This document shows, piece by piece, positions 25,323 to 33,803 of a stretch of DNA of 64,000 bases; within the stretch, counting starts at the first letter, position 1, and the number at the start of each line of letters is the position of its first letter. A program made the translations under genes and the position numbers. Source of the stretch: Pasteurellaceae bacterium Macca (GTDB taxonomy: Bacteria; Pseudomonadota; Gammaproteobacteria; Enterobacterales; Pasteurellaceae). The DNA lies in NCBI GenBank assembly GCA_023101485.1, contig LVZB01000001.1:1482001-1546000 (forward strand). Direction: 5' to 3'. The notes beneath the pieces are model-generated. The model was not told the DNA's origin and did not search any database. It was given only the letters and a program-made list of their open reading frames with translations.

Positions 25323-27251
25323 TTATTCGCCAATTAAATTTAATTGACGTTGGCGAATTTGGTTTTTGAGTATATCGACAAATTCGTCCACGTTGTAAGA
25401 ACCGAGATCCGCTCCCTTACGAGTACGCACGGCAACTTTACCTTCGGCGATCTCTTTATCCCCACATACGAGCATATAAGGAACACGGCGAAGGGTATGC
25501 TCACGGATTTTAAAGCCAATTTTCTCGTTGCGTAAATCCGCTTTAACACGAATACCCGCATCGGAAAGTTTCTGAACAACCGTTTGTACATAATCGGCTT
25601 GGCTGTCGGTAATGTTCATCACCACCGATTGCACAGGGGCAAGCCACGCAGGGAAGAAACCGGCATACTCTTCGGTTAAGATACCGATAAAACGTTCTAA
25701 TGAGCCTAAAATCGCACGGTGAATCATCACCGGGGTTTTACGGTCGTTATCTTCTGCCACATAGCTTGCACTTAAACGCTCAGGGAGGAAGAAGTCGAGC
25801 TGAATTGTGCCACATTGCCACGCACGGTCTAAGCTGTCGTGAAGTGTGAATTCAATTTTCGGGCCGTAGAATGCACCTTCACCAGCTTGTAATTCATACT
25901 CTAAACCATTGGCAACAAGGGCAGCGGCTAAGTCGGCTTCGGCTTTTGCCCACATTTCATCTGTACCGATGCTGTTTTCCGGACGTGTAGAGAGTTTCAC
26001 TTTGACGTTTTCGAAACCGAATGTACCGTAAATGTCATAAACCATTTTGATACATGAGGTCACTTCACTTTCAACTTGTTCTGGCATACAGAAAATATGG
26101 GCGTCATCTTGGGTAAAGCCACGCACACGCATAATGCCGTGAAGTGAGCCGGAAGGTTCATTACGGTGGCAAGAACCAAATTCTGCCATACGCAGTGGTA
26201 AGTCACGGTAAGATTTTAAGCCTTGGTTGAAGATCTGAATATGACCTGGACAGTTCATCGGCTTAATAGCATATTCACGGTTTTCCGATGAGGTGGTGAA
26301 CATTAACTCGCCGTAATTTTGCCAGTGACCTGTTTTTTCCCAAAGCACACGATCCATCATAAATGGACCTTTAACTTCTTGATAGTCGTACTGTTTGAGT
26401 TTTGTCCGCACAAAGGTTTCAAGCTCACGGAAAATCGTCCAACCGTCATTGTGCCAGAACACCATACCCGGGGCTTCTTCTTGCATATGGAACAAATCAA
26501 GGGCTTTACCGATTTTACGGTGATCACGTTTGGCAGCCTCTTCTAAGCGGTGTAAATAGTCGGCGAGTTGTTTTTTATCCGCCCAAGCTGTGCCATAAAC
26601 ACGTTGTAACATCTTGTTTTTGCTATCGCCACGCCAGTATGCTCCAGCGACTTTCATGAGTTTGAAGTGGTGGCAGAAACGCATATTTGGCACGTGTGGG
26701 CCACGGCACATATCAATATATTCTTCGTGATGATAAAGGGCTGGCGTTTCAGTTTTGGCGATGTTGTCATCTAAGATCGCCATTTTGTACGGTTCGCCAC
26801 GCGCTTCAAATGTATCTCTTGCTTCTTGCCAAGTAACGGGCTTTTTCACGACGTCATAATTGGTTTTTGCCAGTTCTAGCATCCGTTTTTCAAGGGCTTC
26901 AATATCTTCTTGGGTCAGTGAGCGATCTAAATCAATATCATAATAGAAGCCGTTATCAATGGTTGGGCCAATCGCCATTTTGACATGGGGGAAGAGTTGC
27001 TTAATTGCGTGACCTAATAAGTGCGCCGTTGAATGGCGGATAATTTCTAAGCCATCTTCATCTTTAGCGGTAATAATTTCAAGGGTGCTGTCTTCGTGAA
27101 TCATATCAGAGGCATCACGGCGTTGCCCATTGACACGACCTGCAATGGTGGCTTTGGCTAAGCCTGCACCGATACTTTGTGCAACTTCAAGAACAGAAAC
27201 GGGGTGATCGAATTGGCGTTGAGAGCCATCGGGTAAAGTAATAATTGGCAT
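25323..27251 (-). CDS. thrS: Threonine--tRNA ligase
   Basis: A 642-residue class II synthetase. The N-terminal TGS domain ([20 protein letters not shown]) is followed by the editing domain with [10 protein letters not shown] and CRGPHVPNM, the catalytic domain with zinc ligands around MNCPGH and the motif [11 protein letters not shown], and a C-terminal anticodon-binding domain. It charges tRNA-Thr and removes mischarged Ser. The leader contains a hairpin closely resembling the E. coli thrS operator domain 2, so translation is probably autoregulated. Confidence 0.98.
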   Translation of the reverse strand: MPIITLPDGSQRQFDHPVSVLEVAQSIGAGLAKATIAGRVNGQRRDASDMIHEDSTLEIITAKDEDGLEIIRHSTAHLLGHAIKQLFPHVKMAIGPTIDNGFYYDIDLDRSLTQEDIEALEKRMLELAKTNYDVVKKPVTWQEARDTFEARGEPYKMAILDDNIAKTETPALYHHEEYIDMCRGPHVPNMRFCHHFKLMKVAGAYWRGDSKNKMLQRVYGTAWADKKQLADYLHRLEEAAKRDHRKIGKALDLFHMQEEAPGMVFWHNDGWTIFRELETFVRTKLKQYDYQEVKGPFMMDRVLWEKTGHWQNYGELMFTTSSENREYAIKPMNCPGHIQIFNQGLKSYRDLPLRMAEFGSCHRNEPSGSLHGIMRVRGFTQDDAHIFCMPEQVESEVTSCIKMVYDIYGTFGFENVKVKLSTRPENSIGTDEMWAKAEADLAAALVANGLEYELQAGEGAFYGPKIEFTLHDSLDRAWQCGTIQLDFFLPERLSASYVAEDNDRKTPVMIHRAILGSLERFIGILTEEYAGFFPAWLAPVQSVVMNITDSQADYVQTVVQKLSDAGIRVKADLRNEKIGFKIREHTLRRVPYMLVCGDKEIAEGKVAVRTRKGADLGSYNVDEFVDILKNQIRQRQLNLIGE

Positions 27252-27270
27252 GTTAAATCCTTATACAGTG

Positions 27271-27291
27271 GTAACCCATACGCAAGGTTAC
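27271..27291 (-). promoter_or_regulatory. thrS translational operator hairpin (tRNA-Thr anticodon mimic)
   Basis: On the minus strand GTAACC-TTGCGTATG-GGTTAC forms a 6-bp stem with a 9-base loop containing CGT, the anticodon of a tRNA-Thr. It is followed by CACTGTATAAGGAT and the start codon. E. coli thrS has the same layout (operator domain 2 followed by a CACTG and TAAGGAT stretch), where ThrRS binds the hairpin and blocks the ribosome. Recalled similarity, not aligned here. Confidence 0.75.
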
Positions 27292-27339
27292 TTGTTGATT
27301 AAATTGAAAATAAGCGAGAACAAAAAAGTGAATAAAAAT

Positions 27340-27357
27340 GACCGCTTGTCAGCGGTC
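27340..27357 (-). promoter_or_regulatory. Second hairpin in the thrS leader, built from an uptake signal
   Basis: GACCGCT-TGTC-AGCGGTC is a perfect 7-bp stem with a 4-base loop, and one arm and the loop carry the USS core. On the minus strand it is followed by ATTTTTATT. It lies about 50 bases upstream of the operator hairpin. It may stand in for E. coli operator domain 4 or be a leader terminator. Confidence 0.5.
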
Positions 27358-27444
27358 TATTTCCTTTTTTGTGCTTTTGCCTCGCCCGCACCATGGGCGA
27401 AAGCCAAAAGTGGGGGGATTTTAGCAAATTTTTGATCTGGAAAA

Positions 27445-27484
27445 AACAATAAAACCGTACATCTTTTTGCAAGCTGTACGGTTT
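27445..27484 (-). terminator. Terminator of the YgiW-type genes
   Basis: A 10-bp stem, AAACCGTACA / TGTACGGTTT, with a 13-base loop is followed on the minus strand by TATTGTTTTTTCC. It sits 5 bases past the second ygiW-like stop. Confidence 0.85.
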
Positions 27485-27488
27485 AATA

Positions 27489-27848
27489 TTATTTCTTAGT
27501 GATTCTTTTTACGTCAATTTGTGTGCCTGACCACTCTTTGTCCACTTCACCATAAATCATCACGGTATCTGTTGGGCTGACATTGAGTCCAAGCCATTTG
27601 TCATGATCGATTTCTACGGTAATTTCTCCCGAGTGATCTTTAAAGGTGTATTTTTCATCTCCTACTTGTGCCACGATATGCCCTTCTAAACTCACAAAAG
27701 CATCATTATGTAAATTCTTCGCTTGAGCGACACTCATTGTTTGAGCGCTATTTGCACCAAAAGAGGTGTTGTTTGATATTGGCTGAGATTGGCAAGCACC
27801 TAAAAGTGTTGTTGCACCAAATACGGCAAGAAGTAATATTTTTTTCAT
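27489..27848 (-). CDS. YgiW/YdeI family OB-fold lipoprotein
   Basis: A 119-residue protein with a lipoprotein signal (MKKILLLAVFGATTLLGAC, lipobox LGAC). The C-terminal BOF (bacterial OB-fold) domain includes FVSLEGHIVAQVGDEKYTFKD, ITVEIDHDKW and TVMIYGEVDKEW. YgiW/YdeI proteins are periplasmic stress-tolerance proteins of unknown ligand. It lies 16 bases before the next gene's promoter-proximal paralogue in the same direction. The lipid anchor is unusual, since most relatives are soluble periplasmic proteins like the neighbouring copy. Confidence 0.85.
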   Translation of the reverse strand: MKKILLLAVFGATTLLGACQSQPISNNTSFGANSAQTMSVAQAKNLHNDAFVSLEGHIVAQVGDEKYTFKDHSGEITVEIDHDKWLGLNVSPTDTVMIYGEVDKEWSGTQIDVKRITKK

Positions 27849-27864
27849 TGTTTATTCCTCACTA

Positions 27865-28221
27865 TTATCTTTTATTGATACGTTTTACATCAATTTTAGT
27901 TCTTGATAAATCTTTATCGACTTCACCGTAAATAACGACGGTATCTTTCGGGCTGATATTAAGACCGTGCCACTTATCGTTATCAATTTCAACCGTAATT
28001 GACCCTGTTTTGTCTTGGAAAGTATAGCGCTCGTGACCGAGTTGTGTCGTAATACGTCCTTCAAGCGCAACATAAGTATCTTCTGCGGCTCTCTTTGCTT
28101 GGGCAACCGTTGTTGTGCCTTTGCTTTTCCCTTGATAGCCTGCAGGCACGCTATTTCCATTGAAACCAGCCATTGCGGTTGAGGCAACCAATAAAGATGT
28201 AATAACGAATAATTTTTTCAT
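27865..28221 (-). CDS. YgiW/YdeI family OB-fold periplasmic protein
   Basis: A 118-residue protein from the ATG at 28221 (preceded by a GAGG ribosome site), with an earlier in-frame start at 28254 rejected. The signal peptide is MKKLFVITSLLVASTAMAGF and the mature part carries the BOF domain (TYVALEGRITTQLGHERYTF, ITVEIDNDKWHGL, TVVIYGEVDKD). It is clearly paralogous to the downstream lipoprotein gene; the C-terminal halves are closely similar. The pair is probably one transcript (a 16-base gap), ending at the terminator 27445-27484. Function is unknown; relatives respond to cationic peptides or oxidative stress. Confidence 0.87.
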   Translation of the reverse strand: MKKLFVITSLLVASTAMAGFNGNSVPAGYQGKSKGTTTVAQAKRAAEDTYVALEGRITTQLGHERYTFQDKTGSITVEIDNDKWHGLNISPKDTVVIYGEVDKDLSRTKIDVKRINKR

Positions 28222-28404
28222 ATTAAAAACCTCATGATGAGTGAAATAAGTCAAGCACCTTGCTTGCCTTTTGATGATTGCATTATAGAGCGTAATTCTT
28301 AAGAAAAACTTAATGTGATATATTTTTAATAAACTTTGTACTGCTTTACAAAATGAACGTCATGTTTATTCACATAAAGCACCGTTATCCATGGGGTAAA
28401 TATA

Positions 28405-28710
28405 ATGACACTTGAAAAGATCCAAGCCTTACAAGATGATTACAACGAATGGTGCGCCCTTGTGCCAATACTTGAACAGAGCTTTGCGCAATGGCAACGG
28501 GCTGGAGAATTAGCCCAGCGGTTAGCGCGATTTTATACCACCCCCGAATGGCTTGAATTGCATGAAAATTTTAATCAAGAGCTCGATACGCAGGGCAATT
28601 TCAGTATCTTATCTGAAGATGGTCTGTGGAATTCCCTTGATGAACAGCGCCAACGGACGATGAAATTATTAAAACTCGCCGTGAAGCTATTGGATTCTAC
28701 CGCCGATTAA
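28405..28710 (+). CDS. DUF4298 domain protein
   Basis: A 101-residue soluble, acidic, mostly helical protein beginning MTLEKIQALQDDYNEWCAL and ending MKLLKLAVKLLDSTAD. The pattern LEKIQxLQxxYNEWC...FYTTPEWLELHENF is that of DUF4298, found in Pasteurellaceae and some Firmicutes. No function is known. It has no signal peptide or membrane helix. It is divergent from the ygiW-like pair and converges on treR with only 7 bases between the stops. Confidence 0.75.
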   Translation: MTLEKIQALQDDYNEWCALVPILEQSFAQWQRAGELAQRLARFYTTPEWLELHENFNQELDTQGNFSILSEDGLWNSLDEQRQRTMKLLKLAVKLLDSTAD

Positions 28711-28717
28711 ATCGCCA

Positions 28718-29659
28718 TTATTCAATTAATTGAAAAGGCACTCGGCGTTGTTCAATTATCCTATTGCCATTGAGCTGATTTAATAGCAGTTCTAATGCCC
28801 AACGCCCTGCTTGTGGGTAGCCAAAATCAAGGCTAGTTAAATCGGGGGCGACAAATTGCAACAGCTCGTTTTGTCCAATGCAAGCAAGGGGGCAGATTTG
28901 TTGGGTTTCTTGGAGATATTTGAATGCGCCAATGGCTAAACTGCTACTGGCACAAACAATCGCGGAAACGGGGCGGTGGAGTAGGGCTGGGGTATGTTGA
29001 TAACCACTTTCTGCTCCTAACTCGGCTTTGACTAAATTGGCGTCGATACCTTTATGTTGGCAAAAACGGCGGTAGGTTTCATTCCGTAGTTTGCCGGTGG
29101 TTTCATCGTTATCTTTTACCCCAAGATAGGCGATGTCACGGTGTCCTTTGTGGTAAAGGTGTTCGAGTAAATGCCAAAGGGCATTTTCATCGTCATAAAA
29201 GACGGAGGAAACAGTCGGGTATTGGCGAGCAACGGTAACAATCGCACCTTTCCACTGTTTTAAGAGTGAGCTTGTCAGTTCTGAAAAGCCAAAGAGGATA
29301 ATGCCATCCACTTGGCGTTGTTTAAAGAGCTGAAAATGTCGGCTTACGAGTTCCGGTTGAAACAGGCTTTCGACAATTAACGGTGTAATATTTTGTTGAT
29401 AGAGAGCGTGAAGAATTGCCCGTAGAGTTTGGGATTCGGCGGTGGAATTAAGCCGTGTGACGATAATCCCAATAACGGGATCGCTTGCACCACGCATTGC
29501 TCTTGCACTACGGTTAGGCTGGAAGCCGACTTTATCAATCACCTCTTGCACTAACTGCCGTGTGACGGAGCTGACCTTGGGGTCGTTATTCAGCACCCGA
29601 GAAACGGTCGATTTCCCTACATTTGCCAGCTGAGCAATGTCTTTAATCGTATATTTCAT
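28718..29659 (-). CDS. treR: Trehalose operon repressor TreR
   Basis: A 313-residue LacI-family regulator. The N-terminal HTH (YTIKDIAQLANVGKSTVSRVLNN) includes the invariant hinge RSARAMRG, which is shared with E. coli TreR, as is IIVTRLNSTAES and VDGIILFGFS. The C-terminal ligand domain binds trehalose 6-phosphate in known TreR. The treBC genes it would control are not in the window, so it is an orphan here. It lies immediately after the chalcone-isomerase-like gene (4-base gap), which may be chance or co-transcription. Confidence 0.88.
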   Translation of the reverse strand: MKYTIKDIAQLANVGKSTVSRVLNNDPKVSSVTRQLVQEVIDKVGFQPNRSARAMRGASDPVIGIIVTRLNSTAESQTLRAILHALYQQNITPLIVESLFQPELVSRHFQLFKQRQVDGIILFGFSELTSSLLKQWKGAIVTVARQYPTVSSVFYDDENALWHLLEHLYHKGHRDIAYLGVKDNDETTGKLRNETYRRFCQHKGIDANLVKAELGAESGYQHTPALLHRPVSAIVCASSSLAIGAFKYLQETQQICPLACIGQNELLQFVAPDLTSLDFGYPQAGRWALELLLNQLNGNRIIEQRRVPFQLIE

Positions 29660-29663
29660 GCAA

Positions 29664-30485
29664 TTAGCTTAATGGCTTTGTTGGGGAAATACTATCTGCA
29701 GGGGGCATAATCTCAATTTCAGGGCTATCCGATTTCTCTTTCAGCTCAGGTTTGGACTGGTTTGGCGTCTCTTTAGATGGTTGATGTGGTGGATTGCCTT
29801 CGGTAGGTGTAGCAGATTTTTCTGTTGAAGGAGAAACTACTTTTTCTACTTGTTCAACTGGTAGGGAAGCTTTTTCCATATTTTTAGGCGGAATTATTAC
29901 ATGTGTTGCATCTATTTGCGTTGTTGTAGAGTGTTGTTCGATATTGTCTACCTGTTGAGGTGCATTTCCTGTAGTTTTTATTGGGGATTTTTCTGTTCGA
30001 GTAGGAGATGGGCTCGGTAAAGAGAGTAATTTACGACCAATTTCAACACGGGGATCGAGCCATACAGCGACAGCAGCATTATTAAAATCTTGATTGAATT
30101 CTGTTGGGATAACTTGATCATTGAGTACAAAATAGCCTCGATCAGCTAAAGCGATGTAATTTAAGCGATCGCCCACTTTTATATTGGGTAATATTTTCCG
30201 TAAGCGATCTACAACTTGCTCTTGTTCGGGTAACGTAATGCCGAGATTTGACCACGAGCGAGCAAGGGAGATAGCAAAGTCACGTCCATCGACTGGTTTT
30301 GCATATTCTAAAGTCAGCATAAGGGGACGCTGGTTAGGCTGGTATTGGCCATTTTCAGAAAAAAGGGCAATATTATAGATTTTAAAAGGGCCCCAAACAT
30401 AATCAGCATCATTGATTTTTTGCCATTGTGCAATTGCGTGCTGGCTAATCCCTAATGCCAATAATAATGACAAAAAGTGACGCAT
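29664..30485 (-). CDS. Chalcone isomerase-like secreted protein with low-complexity tail
   Basis: A 273-residue protein from the ATG at 30485 (good AGGAAA site); an upstream GTG/ATG extension was not preferred. The signal peptide is MRHFLSLLLALGISQHAIA. Residues about 20-155 resemble the chalcone-isomerase-like family of gammaproteobacteria (PF16036 type), with WGPFKIYNIALF, RPLMLTLEYAKPVDGRDFA and VGDRLNYIALADRGYFVLN. The rest (about 160-273) is Pro/Glu/Thr/Ser/Lys-rich and probably unfolded. No catalytic role is established for bacterial relatives. It precedes treR in the same direction. Confidence 0.65.
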   Translation of the reverse strand: MRHFLSLLLALGISQHAIAQWQKINDADYVWGPFKIYNIALFSENGQYQPNQRPLMLTLEYAKPVDGRDFAISLARSWSNLGITLPEQEQVVDRLRKILPNIKVGDRLNYIALADRGYFVLNDQVIPTEFNQDFNNAAVAVWLDPRVEIGRKLLSLPSPSPTRTEKSPIKTTGNAPQQVDNIEQHSTTTQIDATHVIIPPKNMEKASLPVEQVEKVVSPSTEKSATPTEGNPPHQPSKETPNQSKPELKEKSDSPEIEIMPPADSISPTKPLS

Positions 30486-30571
30486 GTGCTTTTTCCTATC
30501 CATAAAATTAAGTTAGGCTATTATACCGTTAAACGTGAGACTTTCGTATATTGAATTTATGTAGAAATTTT

Positions 30572-30585
30572 GTGATCTACTTCAA
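30572..30585. promoter_or_regulatory. FNR-like site upstream of the ydcH-like gene
   Basis: GTGATCTACTTCAA matches the FNR consensus TTGAT-N4-ATCAA at eight of ten fixed positions. It lies about 78 bases before the start at 30663. The chance rate of such matches is not low, so the call is tentative. Confidence 0.4.
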
Positions 30586-30662
30586 AAATTTTAGATTTTA
30601 TCTGAGCGAAAAAAGTAAATAGTGCTACTATTTTAGTAAGTTTTGTTATAGAGGAGAATCTT

Positions 30663-30875
30663 ATGTTTCCAGAATTCCGTGATTTAATCACCCAGCTAAA
30701 AGTTGAAAATGCACATTTTGCTCGTTTATTTGATAAGCATAATGAGTTAGATCAAAAAATTAAAAATATGGAAGCGAATATTGAGCTTGCAACCCATGCA
30801 GAAATTGAAACGCTCAAAAAAGAAAAGCTACATATTAAGGATGAACTCTATGCTATTTTAAAAAAGCATAGTTGA
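30663..30875 (+). CDS. YdcH family protein (DUF465)
   Basis: A 70-residue charged helical protein, MFPEFRDLITQLKVENAHF followed by RLFDKHNELDQKI and ETLKKEKLHIKDELY. This is the DUF465/YdcH pattern of a predicted antiparallel coiled coil. The family is small, cytosolic and of unknown function. A GAGGAG ribosome site lies 7 bases upstream. The gene is followed by a clear terminator. A possible FNR site lies upstream. Confidence 0.85.
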   Translation: MFPEFRDLITQLKVENAHFARLFDKHNELDQKIKNMEANIELATHAEIETLKKEKLHIKDELYAILKKHS

Positions 30876-30912
30876 TTTTCATGTTTTGAATAGATGTTGA
30901 TAAATTATTAAG

Positions 30913-30952
30913 AATAGGCTAAAGCATTATTTGTGTTTTAGCCTATTTATTT
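30913..30952 (+). terminator. Terminator of the ydcH-like gene
   Basis: An 11-bp stem, AATAGGCTAAA / TTTAGCCTATT, is followed by TATTTAG. It lies between the ydcH-like gene and the convergent Crp/Fnr gene and may serve both. Confidence 0.78.
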
Positions 30953-30987
30953 AGCTAAATTTTCTTCTATATTTTGTATGCCGTTAT

Positions 30988-31548
30988 TTAACTCATTTGA
31001 TGCTTTAATTTTTGACTAATTCGAATAGCGGTTTCGGTTTCGCAACCCGAAAATTCAGCAATTTCTCGATAAGTCCAAGGATAATCAGGATAGTGAAGTG
31101 TCAAATAGGAGATACTGTCTGCAACACGATCAAGACTGCGTGTATAAGAAATTTTGGCTAAACGATGTTCGGCATCTTGTAATTCAGCAGCAAGCTGTTT
31201 AAGCAATAGGTGAGTAAATTCGGGATTTCCAACCAGAAAATGTGGTAGGGTGTTAGGCTTAATTTTGACTAACTCGGTAGCTTGAAGCACTTTGGCGGTG
31301 CAGTGATAGTGGTCGTTGTTAAATAGGGTACGAAAACCAAAATATTCGCCCGTATGGTAGATGCGTAATAAGCTCTCTTTTCCATTTTCTAAAATATGAA
31401 ATAGACCAACTAATCCGCTTTTGATGAAATAAAATTCGTTAGCACATTCACCTTGGGTATAAATAACCGCCGATTTTTCTTGTTGATGTAGTGAGGTGAG
31501 TTGGCAATGTTGTAGTTGTGTTGGGAAAAAATTCAATGAGCTATCCAT
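30988..31548 (-). CDS. Crp/Fnr family transcriptional regulator
   Basis: A 186-residue protein from the ATG at 31548 (a GTG at 31557 is an alternative start). A cyclic-nucleotide-binding-like domain (ESLLRIYHTGEYFGFRTLF, about residues 20-120) is followed by a long helix and a short C-terminal winged helix (WTYREIAEFSGCETETAIRISQKL). There is no four-cysteine cluster, so it is not an oxygen-sensing FNR; the ligand is unknown. It is 110 bases from an anaerobic sulfatase maturase gene in the same direction. An operator-like palindrome of FNR/CRP type lies in the next upstream intergenic region (32792-32807). Confidence 0.85.
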   Translation of the reverse strand: MDSSLNFFPTQLQHCQLTSLHQQEKSAVIYTQGECANEFYFIKSGLVGLFHILENGKESLLRIYHTGEYFGFRTLFNNDHYHCTAKVLQATELVKIKPNTLPHFLVGNPEFTHLLLKQLAAELQDAEHRLAKISYTRSLDRVADSISYLTLHYPDYPWTYREIAEFSGCETETAIRISQKLKHQMS

Positions 31549-31668
31549 ATCCTGCACCGCTTGTAAATAAAATGTAATTAATATACAAATAATTGTGATA
31601 ACTGACTATCTTTGCCCTTTAAAAATGTGATCTGACTCTAAAAATGGTTTTGCGTGTATTTAGGTATA

Positions 31669-32736
31669 TTATCGAAAGTATTTAGCTAATTCTTTTAAAT
31701 AAGGTTGCATATAAGAAAGTGCCATAAAATAGGCTTCACATAATTGATTGTGAGGTTCGCCAAAGCCTTGTACTGTGCGGTGTTTTGGGCAACCGCCGTT
31801 GCAAGCAAAACGGAATTGACATTGCTGGCACTTGGTTGAAAGTTGAGCTTTGATTAAACCAAAACGTTGTTGTTTAGGGTTTTGAATTAAATCAATCAGT
31901 GGCGTGTCTAAAATATTGCCGAGCTTATATTCTGGATAAACATAATGATCACAACTAAAAATATCGCCATTCTGTTCAATCACAAGTTGATCACCACAGG
32001 TTTTCCGGAAAATACATAATGAAGGTTGCAAACCAAGAAAAGCCATCATCCACTGTTCAATAAACTGTACGCTGATTTTGCCAATATCAGCGGCGTACCA
32101 TTCATCAAAAATATCAATCATCATCTGTCCATAATCACGGGGGCTTGCTCGTTGTGAATGCTCTCCCATTAGGGGAATAAACTGCATATAACTGACATTA
32201 AGGCTTTTTAAGTAATGATAAATGGCTTTGCCGTGTTGAACGTTATGGTGATGGACAACGGTTAGGGTATTAAAGGGAATTTGATAGTGTTGTAGTAAAT
32301 TTAAGGCGTGTAAAACTTGTTTCGCACTACCTTTACCACTTTTGGTTAAGCGGTAGCTGTCGTGAAGTTTGGGTGTTCCGTCAATGGAAAGCCCAACAAG
32401 GAAATGATTTTTCTGTAAAAATTCACACCAAGCATCATCTAATAAAATGCCATTTGTTTGTAAGGCATTATGTATTATTTTGCCCTTCGCATATTTTTGC
32501 TGAAATTCGACCGCTTGTTGATAAAACGCTAAGCCCGCTAATGTTGGTTCGCCTCCTTGCCATAAAAATGTCACTTCTGATTGAGAAATAGACGCAATAT
32601 AGTTCTGGATATAACGCTCTAATAAGGCAAAATCCATATGTCGTTGGGAGAGATGAGGTTTATCCAGATAATAACAATATTGGCAATCTAAATTACACAC
32701 TGAACCCGCAGGTTTTGCCATGAGTTGAAAAAACAT
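31669..32736 (-). CDS. Anaerobic sulfatase-maturating radical SAM enzyme
   Basis: A 355-residue radical SAM/SPASM enzyme. The CX3CX2C motif is CNLDCQYC (C14, C18, C21) after AKPAGSV, with FLWQGGEPTLAGL next. The C-terminal SPASM cysteines are in ICIFRKTCGDQ (from CIFRKTC), FSCDHYVYPEYKLGNI, CQQCQFRFACNGGCPK and LCEAY. The protein oxidises the active-site Cys/Ser of sulfatases to formylglycine without oxygen (AslB/AtsB/anSME). It ends with the family's short C-terminal helix. No sulfatase gene is within the window. The Crp/Fnr gene lies downstream in the same direction. A USS lies inside (32509-32518). Confidence 0.9.
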   Translation of the reverse strand: MFFQLMAKPAGSVCNLDCQYCYYLDKPHLSQRHMDFALLERYIQNYIASISQSEVTFLWQGGEPTLAGLAFYQQAVEFQQKYAKGKIIHNALQTNGILLDDAWCEFLQKNHFLVGLSIDGTPKLHDSYRLTKSGKGSAKQVLHALNLLQHYQIPFNTLTVVHHHNVQHGKAIYHYLKSLNVSYMQFIPLMGEHSQRASPRDYGQMMIDIFDEWYAADIGKISVQFIEQWMMAFLGLQPSLCIFRKTCGDQLVIEQNGDIFSCDHYVYPEYKLGNILDTPLIDLIQNPKQQRFGLIKAQLSTKCQQCQFRFACNGGCPKHRTVQGFGEPHNQLCEAYFMALSYMQPYLKELAKYFR

Positions 32737-32791
32737 AATATTTCCTTATTGTTGAGTGTTATTAAGCATAATCATAGAAAAGCATATGGAA

Positions 32792-32807
32792 TATGATAGT
32801 GATCATA
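32792..32807. promoter_or_regulatory. Crp/Fnr-type palindrome between divergent maturase and exporter genes
   Basis: TATGAT-AGTG-ATCATA is a perfect 6-bp inverted repeat with a 4-base spacer. Its TGAT-N4-ATCA core matches the FNR-family consensus. It lies 56 bases from each divergent start codon (32736 and 32864). The adjoining Crp/Fnr regulator gene makes a local operator plausible. Confidence 0.6.
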
Positions 32808-32863
32808 AAAACATTGGCGAGATAAACCGAAAATAGCCTAAATTTTTGTGAAGGAAATTATCG

Positions 32864-33673
32864 ATGACCTTAACATTTCTTTTTCTTATCTTATCCGGTA
32901 TTGTGATTAATGTGATGTCAGCATTATTTGGTATTGGCGGAGGGGTACTGCTTGTCCCCATTCTTCGTACTTTATTTCCACAAATGCCGATTCAGATGAT
33001 TGCCGCAACTTCATTGACTATTGTGATGTCCACCTCGCTGATAAATTTAATTTTACTACGTTATCAAAAAATTCATATTGATTTAAAAAGCCTACTTTTT
33101 TGGTCAATAGGGATGATTTTCGGCGTACAGCTTGGTTTTGAATTGAGCTTTTTATTAGCGGAGCAATATATTATTGCAGTGTTTGTATTCACTTTATTGA
33201 TCTTAGCATTGCGTACCTTTTTTAGCCGTCATCAAGAGAAAATCAATAGTGATGAATCGGCGGGAAAAGATCGTTATCAAGGGATGTTTTTTTGTTCGCT
33301 AGGCGGGTTTGTCGCTGGAATTACAGGAATCGGTGGTGGTTCAATCCTTGCTCCTTTAGTGAATCAGTTAAAAAGTGTTAAAAGAGAACAAGTTGCTGTT
33401 TATACTAATGCAATGATGTTTTTAGGGGGAATTGGCAATTTATTTGGTTATATCATTCGCCCTTTACCGCCAGAATATCAACAAATTGAAATGTGGCATA
33501 TAGGCTATATTAACTTAACCATTGTGGGCATTGTGGTACTTGCTTCCCTGTTAATGAGCCCAATTTCAATGCAGTTGCGAGGCAAAATTAACGCTAAATG
33601 GTCTAATTTATTGTTAGGCTGGATCTTATTAGCTATTGGTTGTTATATGGTTATATTACAGTTTATGAAATAG
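32864..33673 (+). CDS. TSUP family (TauE/SafE) sulfite/sulfonate exporter
   Basis: A 269-residue polytopic protein with about eight membrane helices and two TSUP repeats, each beginning with a glycine-rich segment: SALFGIGGGVLLVPIL near residue 20 and VAGITGIGGGSILAPLV near residue 155. The family moves sulfite, sulfonates or thiolate anions. It is divergent from the sulfatase maturase, which suggests handling of sulfate or sulfite released by sulfatases; that link is inference. Confidence 0.9.
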   Translation: MTLTFLFLILSGIVINVMSALFGIGGGVLLVPILRTLFPQMPIQMIAATSLTIVMSTSLINLILLRYQKIHIDLKSLLFWSIGMIFGVQLGFELSFLLAEQYIIAVFVFTLLILALRTFFSRHQEKINSDESAGKDRYQGMFFCSLGGFVAGITGIGGGSILAPLVNQLKSVKREQVAVYTNAMMFLGGIGNLFGYIIRPLPPEYQQIEMWHIGYINLTIVGIVVLASLLMSPISMQLRGKINAKWSNLLLGWILLAIGCYMVILQFMK

Positions 33674-33741
33674 CTCATTTATAGGTGATATAAATATTCA
33701 GTAATCATCTCATTGAGATGATTTAATTAATTTTTAATAAT

Positions 33742-33776
33742 AAAGTGGCTGATTTTTACCAAATAGCCACTTTTTT
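33742..33776 (+). terminator. Terminator of the TauE/SafE gene
   Basis: A 9-bp stem, AAAGTGGCT / AGCCACTTT, is followed by TTT and CTATT. It may also serve the convergent secreted-protein gene. Confidence 0.75.
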
Positions 33777-33803
33777 CTATTAGTTCTCTTTTACCTGTAA
33801 AAT

